Shown here one piece after another: positions 46,447 to 53,248 of a stretch of DNA of 64,000 bases (positions within the stretch are counted from its first letter, which is position 1; the number at the start of each line of letters is the position of its first letter). The translations under genes were made by a program, and so were the position numbers. The notes under the pieces were generated by a model. That model was given only the letters and a program-made list of their open reading frames with translations, was not told the DNA's origin and made no database searches. The DNA comes from Bacteroidota bacterium. GTDB taxonomy: Bacteria; Bacteroidota; Bacteroidia; UKL13-3. The DNA lies in contig CANHVU010000012.1 in NCBI GenBank assembly GCA_947464275.1, forward strand, positions 1-64,000, read 5' to 3'.

Positions 46447-46472
46447 CTGATGAAATTTTAAAATAATTCTAT

Positions 46473-46480
46473 TATTTTTG
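46473..46480 (+). promoter_or_regulatory. -7 promoter element of divIC (TATTTTTG)
   Basis: Exact TAnnTTTG match about 49 nt before the TTG start of the next gene. No TTG at the ideal -33 distance. Confidence 0.4.
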
Positions 46481-46528
46481 ACCAATCAATCAACTAAAAA
46501 TTAAGTTATAAGATTAAAAATTAATACC

Positions 46529-46828
46529 TTGAAAAACTTCATCATTAAATATTATCCTTATATTTTAAATAAATACACGGTTGTAACTACTGTATTCTTA
46601 TTCATATTGGTATTTGGCGAGCGAAACGGATTGGTTAATCAATTTAATCAAAGAGATAAGTATAATAAGGTATTGGAGGAAAATGAATACTTCAAAACAG
46701 AAATCACCAAGCTTCAAAACGACCATATCAATTTATTTTCTAATGCTAAAAATTTAGAAAAATATGCCCGTGAAAAGTATTTGATGAAACGTGACGATGA
46801 AGATGTTTTTATAATTGTAAAAAAATAG
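46529..46828 (+). CDS. FtsB/DivIC-like septum formation initiator
   Basis: FtsB/DivIC proteins join FtsL and FtsQ in the divisome and activate septal wall synthesis. The 99 residues have a short basic N-terminus, one membrane helix (YTVVTTVFLFILVFG, about 18-32), a coiled coil (RDKYNKVLEENEYFKTEITKLQNDHINLFSNAKNLEKYARE), and the usual end with KYLMKRDDEDVFIIV. The start is TTG at 46529 in the context ACCTTGAA. In many Bacteroidota this gene lies directly after eno; here 2.5 kb of other DNA separates them. Confidence 0.88.
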   Translation: MKNFIIKYYPYILNKYTVVTTVFLFILVFGERNGLVNQFNQRDKYNKVLEENEYFKTEITKLQNDHINLFSNAKNLEKYAREKYLMKRDDEDVFIIVKK

Positions 46829-46829
46829 C

Positions 46830-46859
46830 TTGTATTTTAAATTGATAATCTTAAATTTG
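46830..46859 (+). promoter_or_regulatory. Promoter of rpsU (TTG-N19-TAAATTTG)
   Basis: TTG at 46830 and TAAATTTG at 46852 with exactly 19 nt between. The -33 box overlaps the end of divIC's downstream flank; transcription should start near 46866, leaving a leader of only about 24 nt. Confidence 0.8.
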
Positions 46860-46873
46860 CACACCCAATGAAG

Positions 46874-46880
46874 GGAGGTG
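46874..46880 (+). promoter_or_regulatory. Strong Shine-Dalgarno of rpsU (GGAGGTG)
   Basis: GGAGGTG matches the anti-SD of 16S rRNA over seven bases, 9 nt before the ATG. Genes elsewhere in the window lack such a site. In Bacteroidota the ribosome normally hides its anti-SD with the help of S21, so an SD on the S21 gene itself fits the reported autoregulation of rpsU in Flavobacterium. Confidence 0.85.
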
Positions 46881-46889
46881 TAAAGGGAT

Positions 46890-47084
46890 ATGATATATAT
46901 TAACGTTAAAGAAAACGAATCATTAGATAAAGCTTTAAAAAAGTTCAAAAAGAAATTCGAAAAAACAGGAGTTGTAAAAGAATTGCGCGCACGCCAATCA
47001 TTTGTAAAACCATGTATTAAAAATCGTATGCAAAGCATTCGTGCGGCATATAAACAAAAAATGCAACAACAAGTTGAAGCATAA
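46890..47084 (+). CDS. rpsU: 30S ribosomal protein S21
   Basis: The 64 residues (MIYINVKENESLDKALKKFKKKFEKTGVVKELRARQSFVKP and a basic end with QSIRAAYKQKMQQQ) are a complete S21. In Bacteroidota, S21 together with S18 and S6 covers the 3' end of 16S rRNA, keeping the anti-Shine-Dalgarno sequence out of use. The gene has its own ideal promoter, a rare strong SD and a terminator, so it is a stand-alone unit. A short frame (ATG 46868, 11 codons) overlaps its start and could affect translation. Confidence 0.96.
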   Translation: MIYINVKENESLDKALKKFKKKFEKTGVVKELRARQSFVKPCIKNRMQSIRAAYKQKMQQQVEA

Positions 47085-47110
47085 TTTGTAATAAATTTTC
47101 TTAAAATTGT

Positions 47111-47136
47111 AAAAAGCCCACTCATGTGGGCTTTTT
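47111..47136 (+). terminator. Terminator after rpsU
   Basis: AAAAAGCCCAC and GTGGGCTTTTT form a perfect 11-bp stem with a 4-nt loop (TCAT). Confidence 0.9.
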
Positions 47137-47186
47137 ATTTGTATTTTTAACTATAATCAAGCATAATTGCGGCACTAAAAATTAAA

Positions 47187-47741
47187 ATGAAAAAAATAGC
47201 ATTATCAATCATAGCATTATCAACAATTGTATTTTTTGCTTGCGAGGAAAAATCAACAACAAAACCTAGTTCAACAACAACAACTACTACTACTACTGGT
47301 GGAACCACTGCGGCAACTTATTATGTGAGTGCGAATGTAAATGGAGAGTTTAAAGAATTTACAAACTTGGTTGTTTATAGAAATGAAGATCCTAATGATG
47401 AATCATTATTAGTAGTTGCAGGTCTTCCAAATAATGTAACTAAGCCATCCATCGAATTTAATATTAAAAAACCATCTGCTGGCTGGAGTGATAATATGTC
47501 GTATGCTATTAATTTAGAGAATGCCACTACTTATATTAAATACACTACTGAATCGGGTAGAGTATATACTACTAGTAATATACCAACCGATGTAACACCT
47601 TTTAAATTAAATTTTTCTAAATTTAATTTTGTAAAAGCTGGTGCTGTTGCAGGTACAATGGTTGGTAGATTGGCAATTGATGTGGATACCACAACATTAA
47701 ATATAGCTGATGGTAAAATTATGATGGTTTGCGAAAACTAA
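47187..47741 (+). CDS. Hypothetical lipoprotein with Thr-rich linker
   Basis: The 184 residues start MKKIALSIIALSTIVFFAC, a lipoprotein signal with Cys19. A linker of Ser and eight consecutive Thr residues (residues about 26-45) leads to a globular part with strand-like segments (YYVSANVNGEFKEFTNLVVYRN, LLVVAGLPN, IEFNIKKP, VGRLAIDVDTTTLNIADGKIMMVCEN). No family is recognised, although the pattern 'YYVSANVNGEFKEF' resembles exported Bacteroidota proteins that bind or cover surface structures. It has a terminator in front and about 95 nt to the next gene. Confidence 0.75.
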   Translation: MKKIALSIIALSTIVFFACEEKSTTKPSSTTTTTTTTGGTTAATYYVSANVNGEFKEFTNLVVYRNEDPNDESLLVVAGLPNNVTKPSIEFNIKKPSAGWSDNMSYAINLENATTYIKYTTESGRVYTTSNIPTDVTPFKLNFSKFNFVKAGAVAGTMVGRLAIDVDTTTLNIADGKIMMVCEN

Positions 47742-47807
47742 TTCTAATTTAAAAGGCAATTATTTTCCCTTGTTGATAATAAAAACATAATGATAGTCGT
47801 TATATAA

Positions 47808-47815
47808 TATATTTG
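47808..47815 (+). promoter_or_regulatory. -7 promoter element (TATATTTG)
   Basis: Exact TAnnTTTG match 21 nt before the transglycosylase ATG; no TTG at the ideal -33 distance. Confidence 0.4.
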
Positions 47816-47835
47816 GCTTTTGTATAAAATAATAA

Positions 47836-49068
47836 ATGATAAAAAAAATAGCATATATTTTAATTGGATTAACATTAACTAATATCACTAATGGTCAAGC
47901 AATAATGAGCGACAATAGCTCGTTTTTAGCTACCATAGATTCAAATATAATTAAGTTAAGAAATAAATTATTTCCTACTGTTTGGCAAGGAGATTTAAAT
48001 ATTTACGGATTTGAAGACAATGAAGTTCCTGTTTATTCTGATGAAGATATAAAAACTCGTTTAAGCCTGTTAGAATCGGAAATACCATTAGATTATAACG
48101 AACAAGTTAGACCTTATATAGATTTATATACCGTTAGAAAACGTAAGTTATTAGCAAAGGTATTAACTTTATCAAAGTTATATTTTCCAACTATTGAAGA
48201 AATTTTTGATAGGGAAGGTATTCCTTTAGAAATGAAATATTTGGCAGTTATTGAGTCTGCTTTAAACCATGCTGCAACTAGTCCTGTTGGTGCAGCTGGT
48301 ATGTGGCAATTTATGGCTCCTACAGGCCATATGTATGGTTTAAAAACCACTAGTAATTTAGATGAAAGAAGAGATTTTATAAAATCAACTGAGGCATCGG
48401 TTAAGTATTTTAAAAATTCGTACAGAGTTTATGGAGATTGGTTATTGGTTATTGCAAGCTATAACTGTGGAGTTGGTAATGTAAATAAAGCAATTAGAAA
48501 AAGTGGAGGCAAAAGAAATTTTTGGGCCATTATGCCTTACTTACCTCGCGAAACTCGTGGTTATGTGCCAGCTTTTATAGCTGCAGCTTATGCCATGAAT
48601 TATGCTTCAGAACATAATATTTATCCTGCTGAATTGGAGTTAAATTATCATACAGATACCATTCAAGTTGATAATAGGTATTCATTAGACCAGCTTTCGA
48701 TGGCTTTAGATATTCCTTTAGCAGAACTTAAAACTTTAAATCCATCATTAAGAAGAGGTTATATTCCTTTTACGGGGAGTAAAATAACTTTAACTTTACC
48801 ATACAATAAAATCATTAAGTTTTCGGCCATCAATAATTTAGAAAACTTAAATTTAGCTGATGACCAATTAATGGCATTAGCTAATTCAAGACCAAAAGTT
48901 AAACCTGTTCCTGAAACCATTTTTTACAGAGTACAAAAAGGAGATTTGCTTGCAAGCATTGCCAATGAGTACGATGTAACTGTAAAGCAAATAAAAAAAT
49001 GGAATAGGCTAAAAAGCACCAAGGTAAAAAAAGGTCAACGATTAAAAATTTATACCAATAAAGCTTAG
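47836..49068 (+). CDS. MltD-like membrane-bound lytic transglycosylase with LysM
   Basis: These enzymes cut peptidoglycan glycan strands, leaving 1,6-anhydromuramic ends. The 410-residue protein has a signal peptide (1-20, ending TNGQ). A lytic transglycosylase domain follows (about 125-270) with the catalytic Glu140 in LAVIESALNHAATSPVGAAGMWQFM, then LLVIASYNCGVGNVNKAI and PRETRGYVPAFIAAAYAMNY. A weak LysM-like region (YSLDQLSMALDIPLAELKTLNP) and a clear C-terminal LysM (YRVQKGDLLASIANEYDVTVKQIKKWNRLKSTKVKKGQRLKIY) complete it. LysM holds the enzyme to the wall. It is a single gene with its own terminator. Confidence 0.93.
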   Translation: MIKKIAYILIGLTLTNITNGQAIMSDNSSFLATIDSNIIKLRNKLFPTVWQGDLNIYGFEDNEVPVYSDEDIKTRLSLLESEIPLDYNEQVRPYIDLYTVRKRKLLAKVLTLSKLYFPTIEEIFDREGIPLEMKYLAVIESALNHAATSPVGAAGMWQFMAPTGHMYGLKTTSNLDERRDFIKSTEASVKYFKNSYRVYGDWLLVIASYNCGVGNVNKAIRKSGGKRNFWAIMPYLPRETRGYVPAFIAAAYAMNYASEHNIYPAELELNYHTDTIQVDNRYSLDQLSMALDIPLAELKTLNPSLRRGYIPFTGSKITLTLPYNKIIKFSAINNLENLNLADDQLMALANSRPKVKPVPETIFYRVQKGDLLASIANEYDVTVKQIKKWNRLKSTKVKKGQRLKIYTNKA

Positions 49069-49089
49069 TGAAAACTAAGCTTTTTTTTT
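49061..49089 (+). terminator. Terminator overlapping the transglycosylase stop codon
   Basis: AAGCTTAGT-gaaa-ACTAAGCTT, a perfect 9-bp stem with a GAAA loop and nine T's; the TAG stop lies within the left arm. Confidence 0.88.
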
Positions 49090-49188
49090 GCTTTTTAATT
49101 AATGGTGTATTGATTAATAAATAGAGTTAATCACAATAGTTATGCATAATAATTCTAAAATTGTGGATAGTACATTGTATATTTTAAA

Positions 49189-49196
49189 TAAATTTG
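49189..49196 (+). promoter_or_regulatory. -7 promoter element of parC (TAAATTTG)
   Basis: Exact TAnnTTTG match 30 nt before the ATG. The TTG boxes nearby (49161, 49175) are not at ideal distance. Confidence 0.4.
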
Positions 49197-49225
49197 TTTG
49201 CTTTTAAATACTATAAGAATTATTG

Positions 49226-51934
49226 ATGGACGAGTTGAATAACAACATAAATGAGAATAATGAAAACAATAATGGTACTGAATATCATGTTACTGCGGTA
49301 AATGGTTTGTACCAAGATTGGTTTTTAGATTATGCTAGTTATGTTATTTTGGAGCGTGCTGTACCTGCAATTGAAGATGGTTTAAAACCAGTTCAACGCA
49401 GAATATTGCATAGCATGAAGGAAATGGATGATGGCCGATTTAATAAAGTGGCCAATATTATTGGGCAAACCATGCAATACCATCCGCATGGTGATGCTGC
49501 TATTGGTGATGCTTTGGTTAATATTGGACAAAAAGATTTATTAATTGAATGCCAAGGTAACTGGGGCGATATTAGAACAGGCGATTCGGCTGCTGCGCCT
49601 CGTTATATTGAAGCACGTTTATCAAAATTTGCTTTAGAAGTTGCTTTTAATGGTCAAACCACTTTTTGGCAAAGTAGTTACGATGGCCGTAAAAAAGAAC
49701 CAATTACCTTACCTATGAAATTTCCTTTGCTTTTAGCGCAAGGAGTGGAGGGTATTGCCGTTGGTCTGGCTACCAAAATTTTACCACATAATTTTATTGA
49801 ATTAATTGAAGCTTCAATCGATTATTTAAAAGGCCGTAAATTCGATTTAGTTCCTGATTTTCCTACTGGTGGTTCAATTGATGTAAGTAATTACAATCAA
49901 GGAATGAAAGGTGGTAAAATTCGTTGTAGAGCTAAAATTGAAGAATTAGATAAGAAAACGCTAATTATAAAGGATATTCCTTATGGAATTACCACAACTA
50001 GTTTGATTGATAGCATTATAAAAGCTAATGATAACAACAAAATCAAAATTAAGAAGGTAATTGATAATACAGCAAAAGATGTTGAAATTGAAATTCAGTT
50101 AGCACCTGGTGTTTCTCCTGATATTACCATTGATGCACTTTATGCTTTTACTGATTGTGAAATTTCAATATCGCCAAACACTTGCGTAATTATTGAAGAC
50201 AAGCCTCATTTTATGCCAGTAAATGAGTTGCTTAAAATGAGTACTGAAAAAACTTTAGAACTTTTAAGACGTGAACTTGAAATTAGAAAAGGTGAACTAG
50301 AGGAAAATTGGCATTATGCTTCTTTAGAGAAAATATTTATTGAAAATAGAATTTATCGTGATATTGAGGAATGCGAAACTTTTGAAGATGTAATTGATAC
50401 CATTTGGCGTGGTATGAATAAATTTAAAAAGTTATTCATTCGCGATTTGAACGAAGACGATATTTTAAAATTAACTGAAATAAAAATCAAACGTATTTCA
50501 AAATACGATGGTTTTAAGGCAGATGACTACATTGCTAGAATTCAAGCGGAATTAGAGCAAGTTAAATACGATATAGCTAACCTTAAAGCTTTTGCGGTAA
50601 AGTATTTTGAAGGTTTATTGAAAAAATACTCAAAAGGCCGTGAGCGTAAATCTGAAATAAAAACTTTTGATACCATTGATTCTAAAACAGTAGCTATAGC
50701 AAACCAAAAATTATACATAAACAGAGCTGAAGGCTTTGTGGGTACTGGTTTGAAAAAAGACGAATACATTTGCGATTGCTCTGATTTAGACGATGTAATT
50801 GTGTTTAGAAAAGATGGTAAAATGCAGGTAAGTAAGGTTACCGATAAAACTTTCTTTGGTAAAGATATTTTGTATGCTTATGTGTTTAAAAAGAATGATG
50901 AACGCATGACCTACAATATTATTTACATTGATGGAAAAACCAAAATTACTTATGCTAAACGTTTTAATGTTACTGGTATTACCCGCGATAAAGAATACGA
51001 TTTAACATTAGGAACACCTAATTCGAAAATATTGTATTTTACTGCAAATGCTAATAGCGAAGCTGAAATTGTAGCTGTAACATTAAGTCCGTTAAGCCAT
51101 GCACGTAAGTTGGCTTTTGATTACGATTTTGCTGAACTAGCAATTAAAGGAAGAGGCGTTCAAGGAAATATAGTTTCAAAATATTTGGTTAAATCAATCA
51201 AACAAAAAACCAAAGGTATAAGTACTATTGGTGGCCGAAATATTTATTACGATGATGTAATTGGCAGATTAAATAGCGATTCAAGAGGTAAATTTATTGG
51301 CTCATTTAGTAACGATGATTTGATTTTGGTAATGTATAAAGATGGTAATTATGAATTAACCAATTTTGAACTTACCAATCATTACGATGCGCCAAACGTA
51401 TTGCTTATAAATAAATTCAGATACGATAAACCTTTAAGTGTGGTTTATTATGAGGCTAAACAAAAAACATATTATGTAAAAAGGTTCTTAATTGAAACCA
51501 AAACCATTAATTCTAAGTTCTTATTTATAAGCGAAGGAGAAAAAAATACTTGTTTAGTTGCAACCGATTTAAAAACTCCTGCTATTACTGTTTTAACAGG
51601 AAAAACTAAAAAAGATGCTACTGAAGAAACCATTAATTTAGCTGAATTTATTGATGTAAAAGGCTGGAAAGCCATTGGTAATAAATTAGGTGGAACCGAA
51701 ATTTTAAGTATTGAGTTAATTCCTGCTGAAGACGAACCGGAAGAGGAAGTAAAAACCGATGATTCGGCCGATGATTTAAATACCCAACCCGAACTTTTTA
51801 ACGATGAGTTTATAAAAGAGGAGCAAGAGTTGGTTAAAAAATTATTGGAAGATGATGAAGAAACTGATAAGCCCGAAACACCAAAAGTTAAAAAGAAAAT
51901 TATAGTAAAACCCGATCAACCTAAGTTGTTCTAA
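49226..51934 (+). CDS. parC: DNA topoisomerase IV subunit A (GyrA/ParC family)
   Basis: The A subunit cuts and rejoins DNA during decatenation. The 902-residue protein has DYASYVILERAVPAIEDGLKPVQRRILHSM, the QMYHPHGD-type motif (QTMQYHPHGDAAIGDALVNI), and the catalytic Tyr127 in AAAPRYIEARLSKFA. The C-terminal half (about 500-830) is of the six-bladed type but lacks a clear GyrA-box (QRRGGKG), pointing to topoisomerase IV rather than gyrase. The last 70 residues are acidic and then Lys-rich (KVKKKIIVKPDQPKLF). It starts at ATG 49226; a TTG lies one codon before. parE is not in the window. Confidence 0.9.
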   Translation: MDELNNNINENNENNNGTEYHVTAVNGLYQDWFLDYASYVILERAVPAIEDGLKPVQRRILHSMKEMDDGRFNKVANIIGQTMQYHPHGDAAIGDALVNIGQKDLLIECQGNWGDIRTGDSAAAPRYIEARLSKFALEVAFNGQTTFWQSSYDGRKKEPITLPMKFPLLLAQGVEGIAVGLATKILPHNFIELIEASIDYLKGRKFDLVPDFPTGGSIDVSNYNQGMKGGKIRCRAKIEELDKKTLIIKDIPYGITTTSLIDSIIKANDNNKIKIKKVIDNTAKDVEIEIQLAPGVSPDITIDALYAFTDCEISISPNTCVIIEDKPHFMPVNELLKMSTEKTLELLRRELEIRKGELEENWHYASLEKIFIENRIYRDIEECETFEDVIDTIWRGMNKFKKLFIRDLNEDDILKLTEIKIKRISKYDGFKADDYIARIQAELEQVKYDIANLKAFAVKYFEGLLKKYSKGRERKSEIKTFDTIDSKTVAIANQKLYINRAEGFVGTGLKKDEYICDCSDLDDVIVFRKDGKMQVSKVTDKTFFGKDILYAYVFKKNDERMTYNIIYIDGKTKITYAKRFNVTGITRDKEYDLTLGTPNSKILYFTANANSEAEIVAVTLSPLSHARKLAFDYDFAELAIKGRGVQGNIVSKYLVKSIKQKTKGISTIGGRNIYYDDVIGRLNSDSRGKFIGSFSNDDLILVMYKDGNYELTNFELTNHYDAPNVLLINKFRYDKPLSVVYYEAKQKTYYVKRFLIETKTINSKFLFISEGEKNTCLVATDLKTPAITVLTGKTKKDATEETINLAEFIDVKGWKAIGNKLGGTEILSIELIPAEDEPEEEVKTDDSADDLNTQPELFNDEFIKEEQELVKKLLEDDEETDKPETPKVKKKIIVKPDQPKLF

Positions 51935-51946
51935 AACTTTAAACCT

Positions 51947-52639
51947 ATGCATGAAGAAAAACACTTTGAAGGCAGCCAATTAGTTAAAGATATTGTAATT
52001 GGAATGAGCGATGGACTAACTGTTCCGTTTGCTTTAGCAGCTGGATTAAGTGGCGCAGCCATTGTTAGTAATTCAGTAATTGTTACTGCTGGTATTGCCG
52101 AAATTGTGGCTGGAAGTATTGCCATGGGTTTAGGTGGATATTTGGCTGGTAAAACCGAAATAGATCATTACAACAGTGAACTTGCACGAGAGTATTACGA
52201 AGTAGATCATTATCCTGAACGCGAAAGGCAAGAAGTTGCTGAAGTTTTTGCCGATTATGGTTTAAGTATGGAGCACCAAAATTTAATTGTTGATGATATT
52301 TCGAAAGACAAAGATCGTTGGGTTGATTTTATGATGAAATTTGAGTTAGGCTTAGAAAAACCCAATATCAATGCAGCTAGAAATAGCGCGGCAGCAATTG
52401 GTTTAGCTTATATTGTTGGTGGGATTATTCCACTTTCAGCTTACTTTCCAGTTTTTTGTTTAAGCACTCAAATGGCATTGTTTTATAGTTGCTTGATTAC
52501 TGCTATTAGTTTATTTGTTTTTGGGTATTTTAAAACCAAAATTATTGGTCAACCGCCAATAAAAGGTGCTTTTAAAGTATTAGGAATTGGTGCGGCAGCA
52601 GCTGCAAGTGCTTATTTTATAGCACACTTAATTGTTTAG
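51947..52639 (+). CDS. VIT1/CCC1-family iron/manganese transporter
   Basis: The 230-residue protein has five membrane helices. The first two carry the family motif: VKDIVIGMSDGLTVPFALAAGLSGA and IVTAGIAEIVAGSIAMGLGGYLAGKTEIDHYNSELAREYYE, with the Met/Glu residues implicated in metal passage. A cytoplasmic Glu/Asp-rich metal-binding helix pair follows (YYEVDHYPERERQEVAEVFADYGLSMEHQNLIVDDI). Relatives move Fe2+ or Mn2+ out of the cytoplasm against protons. It begins 12 nt after parC, with a Cys-rich exported protein 2 nt behind, so the three genes may be read together. Confidence 0.9.
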   Translation: MHEEKHFEGSQLVKDIVIGMSDGLTVPFALAAGLSGAAIVSNSVIVTAGIAEIVAGSIAMGLGGYLAGKTEIDHYNSELAREYYEVDHYPERERQEVAEVFADYGLSMEHQNLIVDDISKDKDRWVDFMMKFELGLEKPNINAARNSAAAIGLAYIVGGIIPLSAYFPVFCLSTQMALFYSCLITAISLFVFGYFKTKIIGQPPIKGAFKVLGIGAAAAASAYFIAHLIV

Positions 52640-52641
52640 TT

Positions 52642-53124
52642 ATGCGAATATTAACGGTAGTTTTATTTTTGCTTAGTTTTAAAATGGTTTTTGCACAGCA
52701 AGTAGCCATTGGAACTATTGATAGTGAAGATAAAATTGAATTTTCGGAAAAGGGCAAAAGGGCAATTAAAATAGCTTTTTTACGCTCGTTTACTGATGGA
52801 AGGAAATTGGATACTGCCTTTATTGAAAAATTAGGACAGGTAAAATACTTGGTTATTTTAGGTTCAAAAAATAATGTTAAAAGTAGGTCTGCTGTGAGTA
52901 TTTTAATTATAAATAATACAGTAAATATTGCTACCAATACTGAAATGAAAACATGCAGTAATGGCGCTTGTTCTGATTGTCAGTTTTTTATTGAAAATAG
53001 CAAAGTTGTTGCTTGTAAGTGTAACGATAATGGTTCAATTAGCAATAACTGTTCTTTTAGAAACAACGATGGCGCATTTTTTTATAGTGTAGTTTCAAAA
53101 ATAATAGAATCTACTAAAAACTAG
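52642..53124 (+). CDS. Exported Cys-rich hypothetical protein
   Basis: The 160 residues begin with a signal peptide (MRILTVVLFLLSFKMVFAQ, cleaved about residue 19). The mature part shows a strand-rich region (AIKIAFLRSFTDGRKLDTAFIEKLGQVKYLVILGSKNN) and then six Cys within about 30 residues: TCSNGACSDCQFF, ACKCNDNGSISNNCSF. Such spacing can bind a metal ion or form disulphides. No family is recognised. It starts 2 nt after the VIT1-type metal transporter gene, so a link to metal handling is a reasonable guess, not shown. Confidence 0.7.
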   Translation: MRILTVVLFLLSFKMVFAQQVAIGTIDSEDKIEFSEKGKRAIKIAFLRSFTDGRKLDTAFIEKLGQVKYLVILGSKNNVKSRSAVSILIINNTVNIATNTEMKTCSNGACSDCQFFIENSKVVACKCNDNGSISNNCSFRNNDGAFFYSVVSKIIESTKN

Positions 53125-53186
53125 ATTTATGTTGAGGGTGACCACTACTTAAAATCCTATTCATTTATTAATTATCTTATCAAACT

Positions 53187-53227
53187 TATAAAACAAAAAG
53201 CTGCCATAGGCAGCTTTTTGTTTTATA
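53187..53227. terminator. Strong bidirectional terminator
   Basis: A 19-bp perfect stem (core AAAAGCTGCC / GGCAGCTTTT) with a 3-nt loop ATA and T-runs on both strands, between the converging Cys-rich gene and leuS. Confidence 0.92.
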
Positions 53228-53248
53228 GGAATTTAAATTACATTTTTA

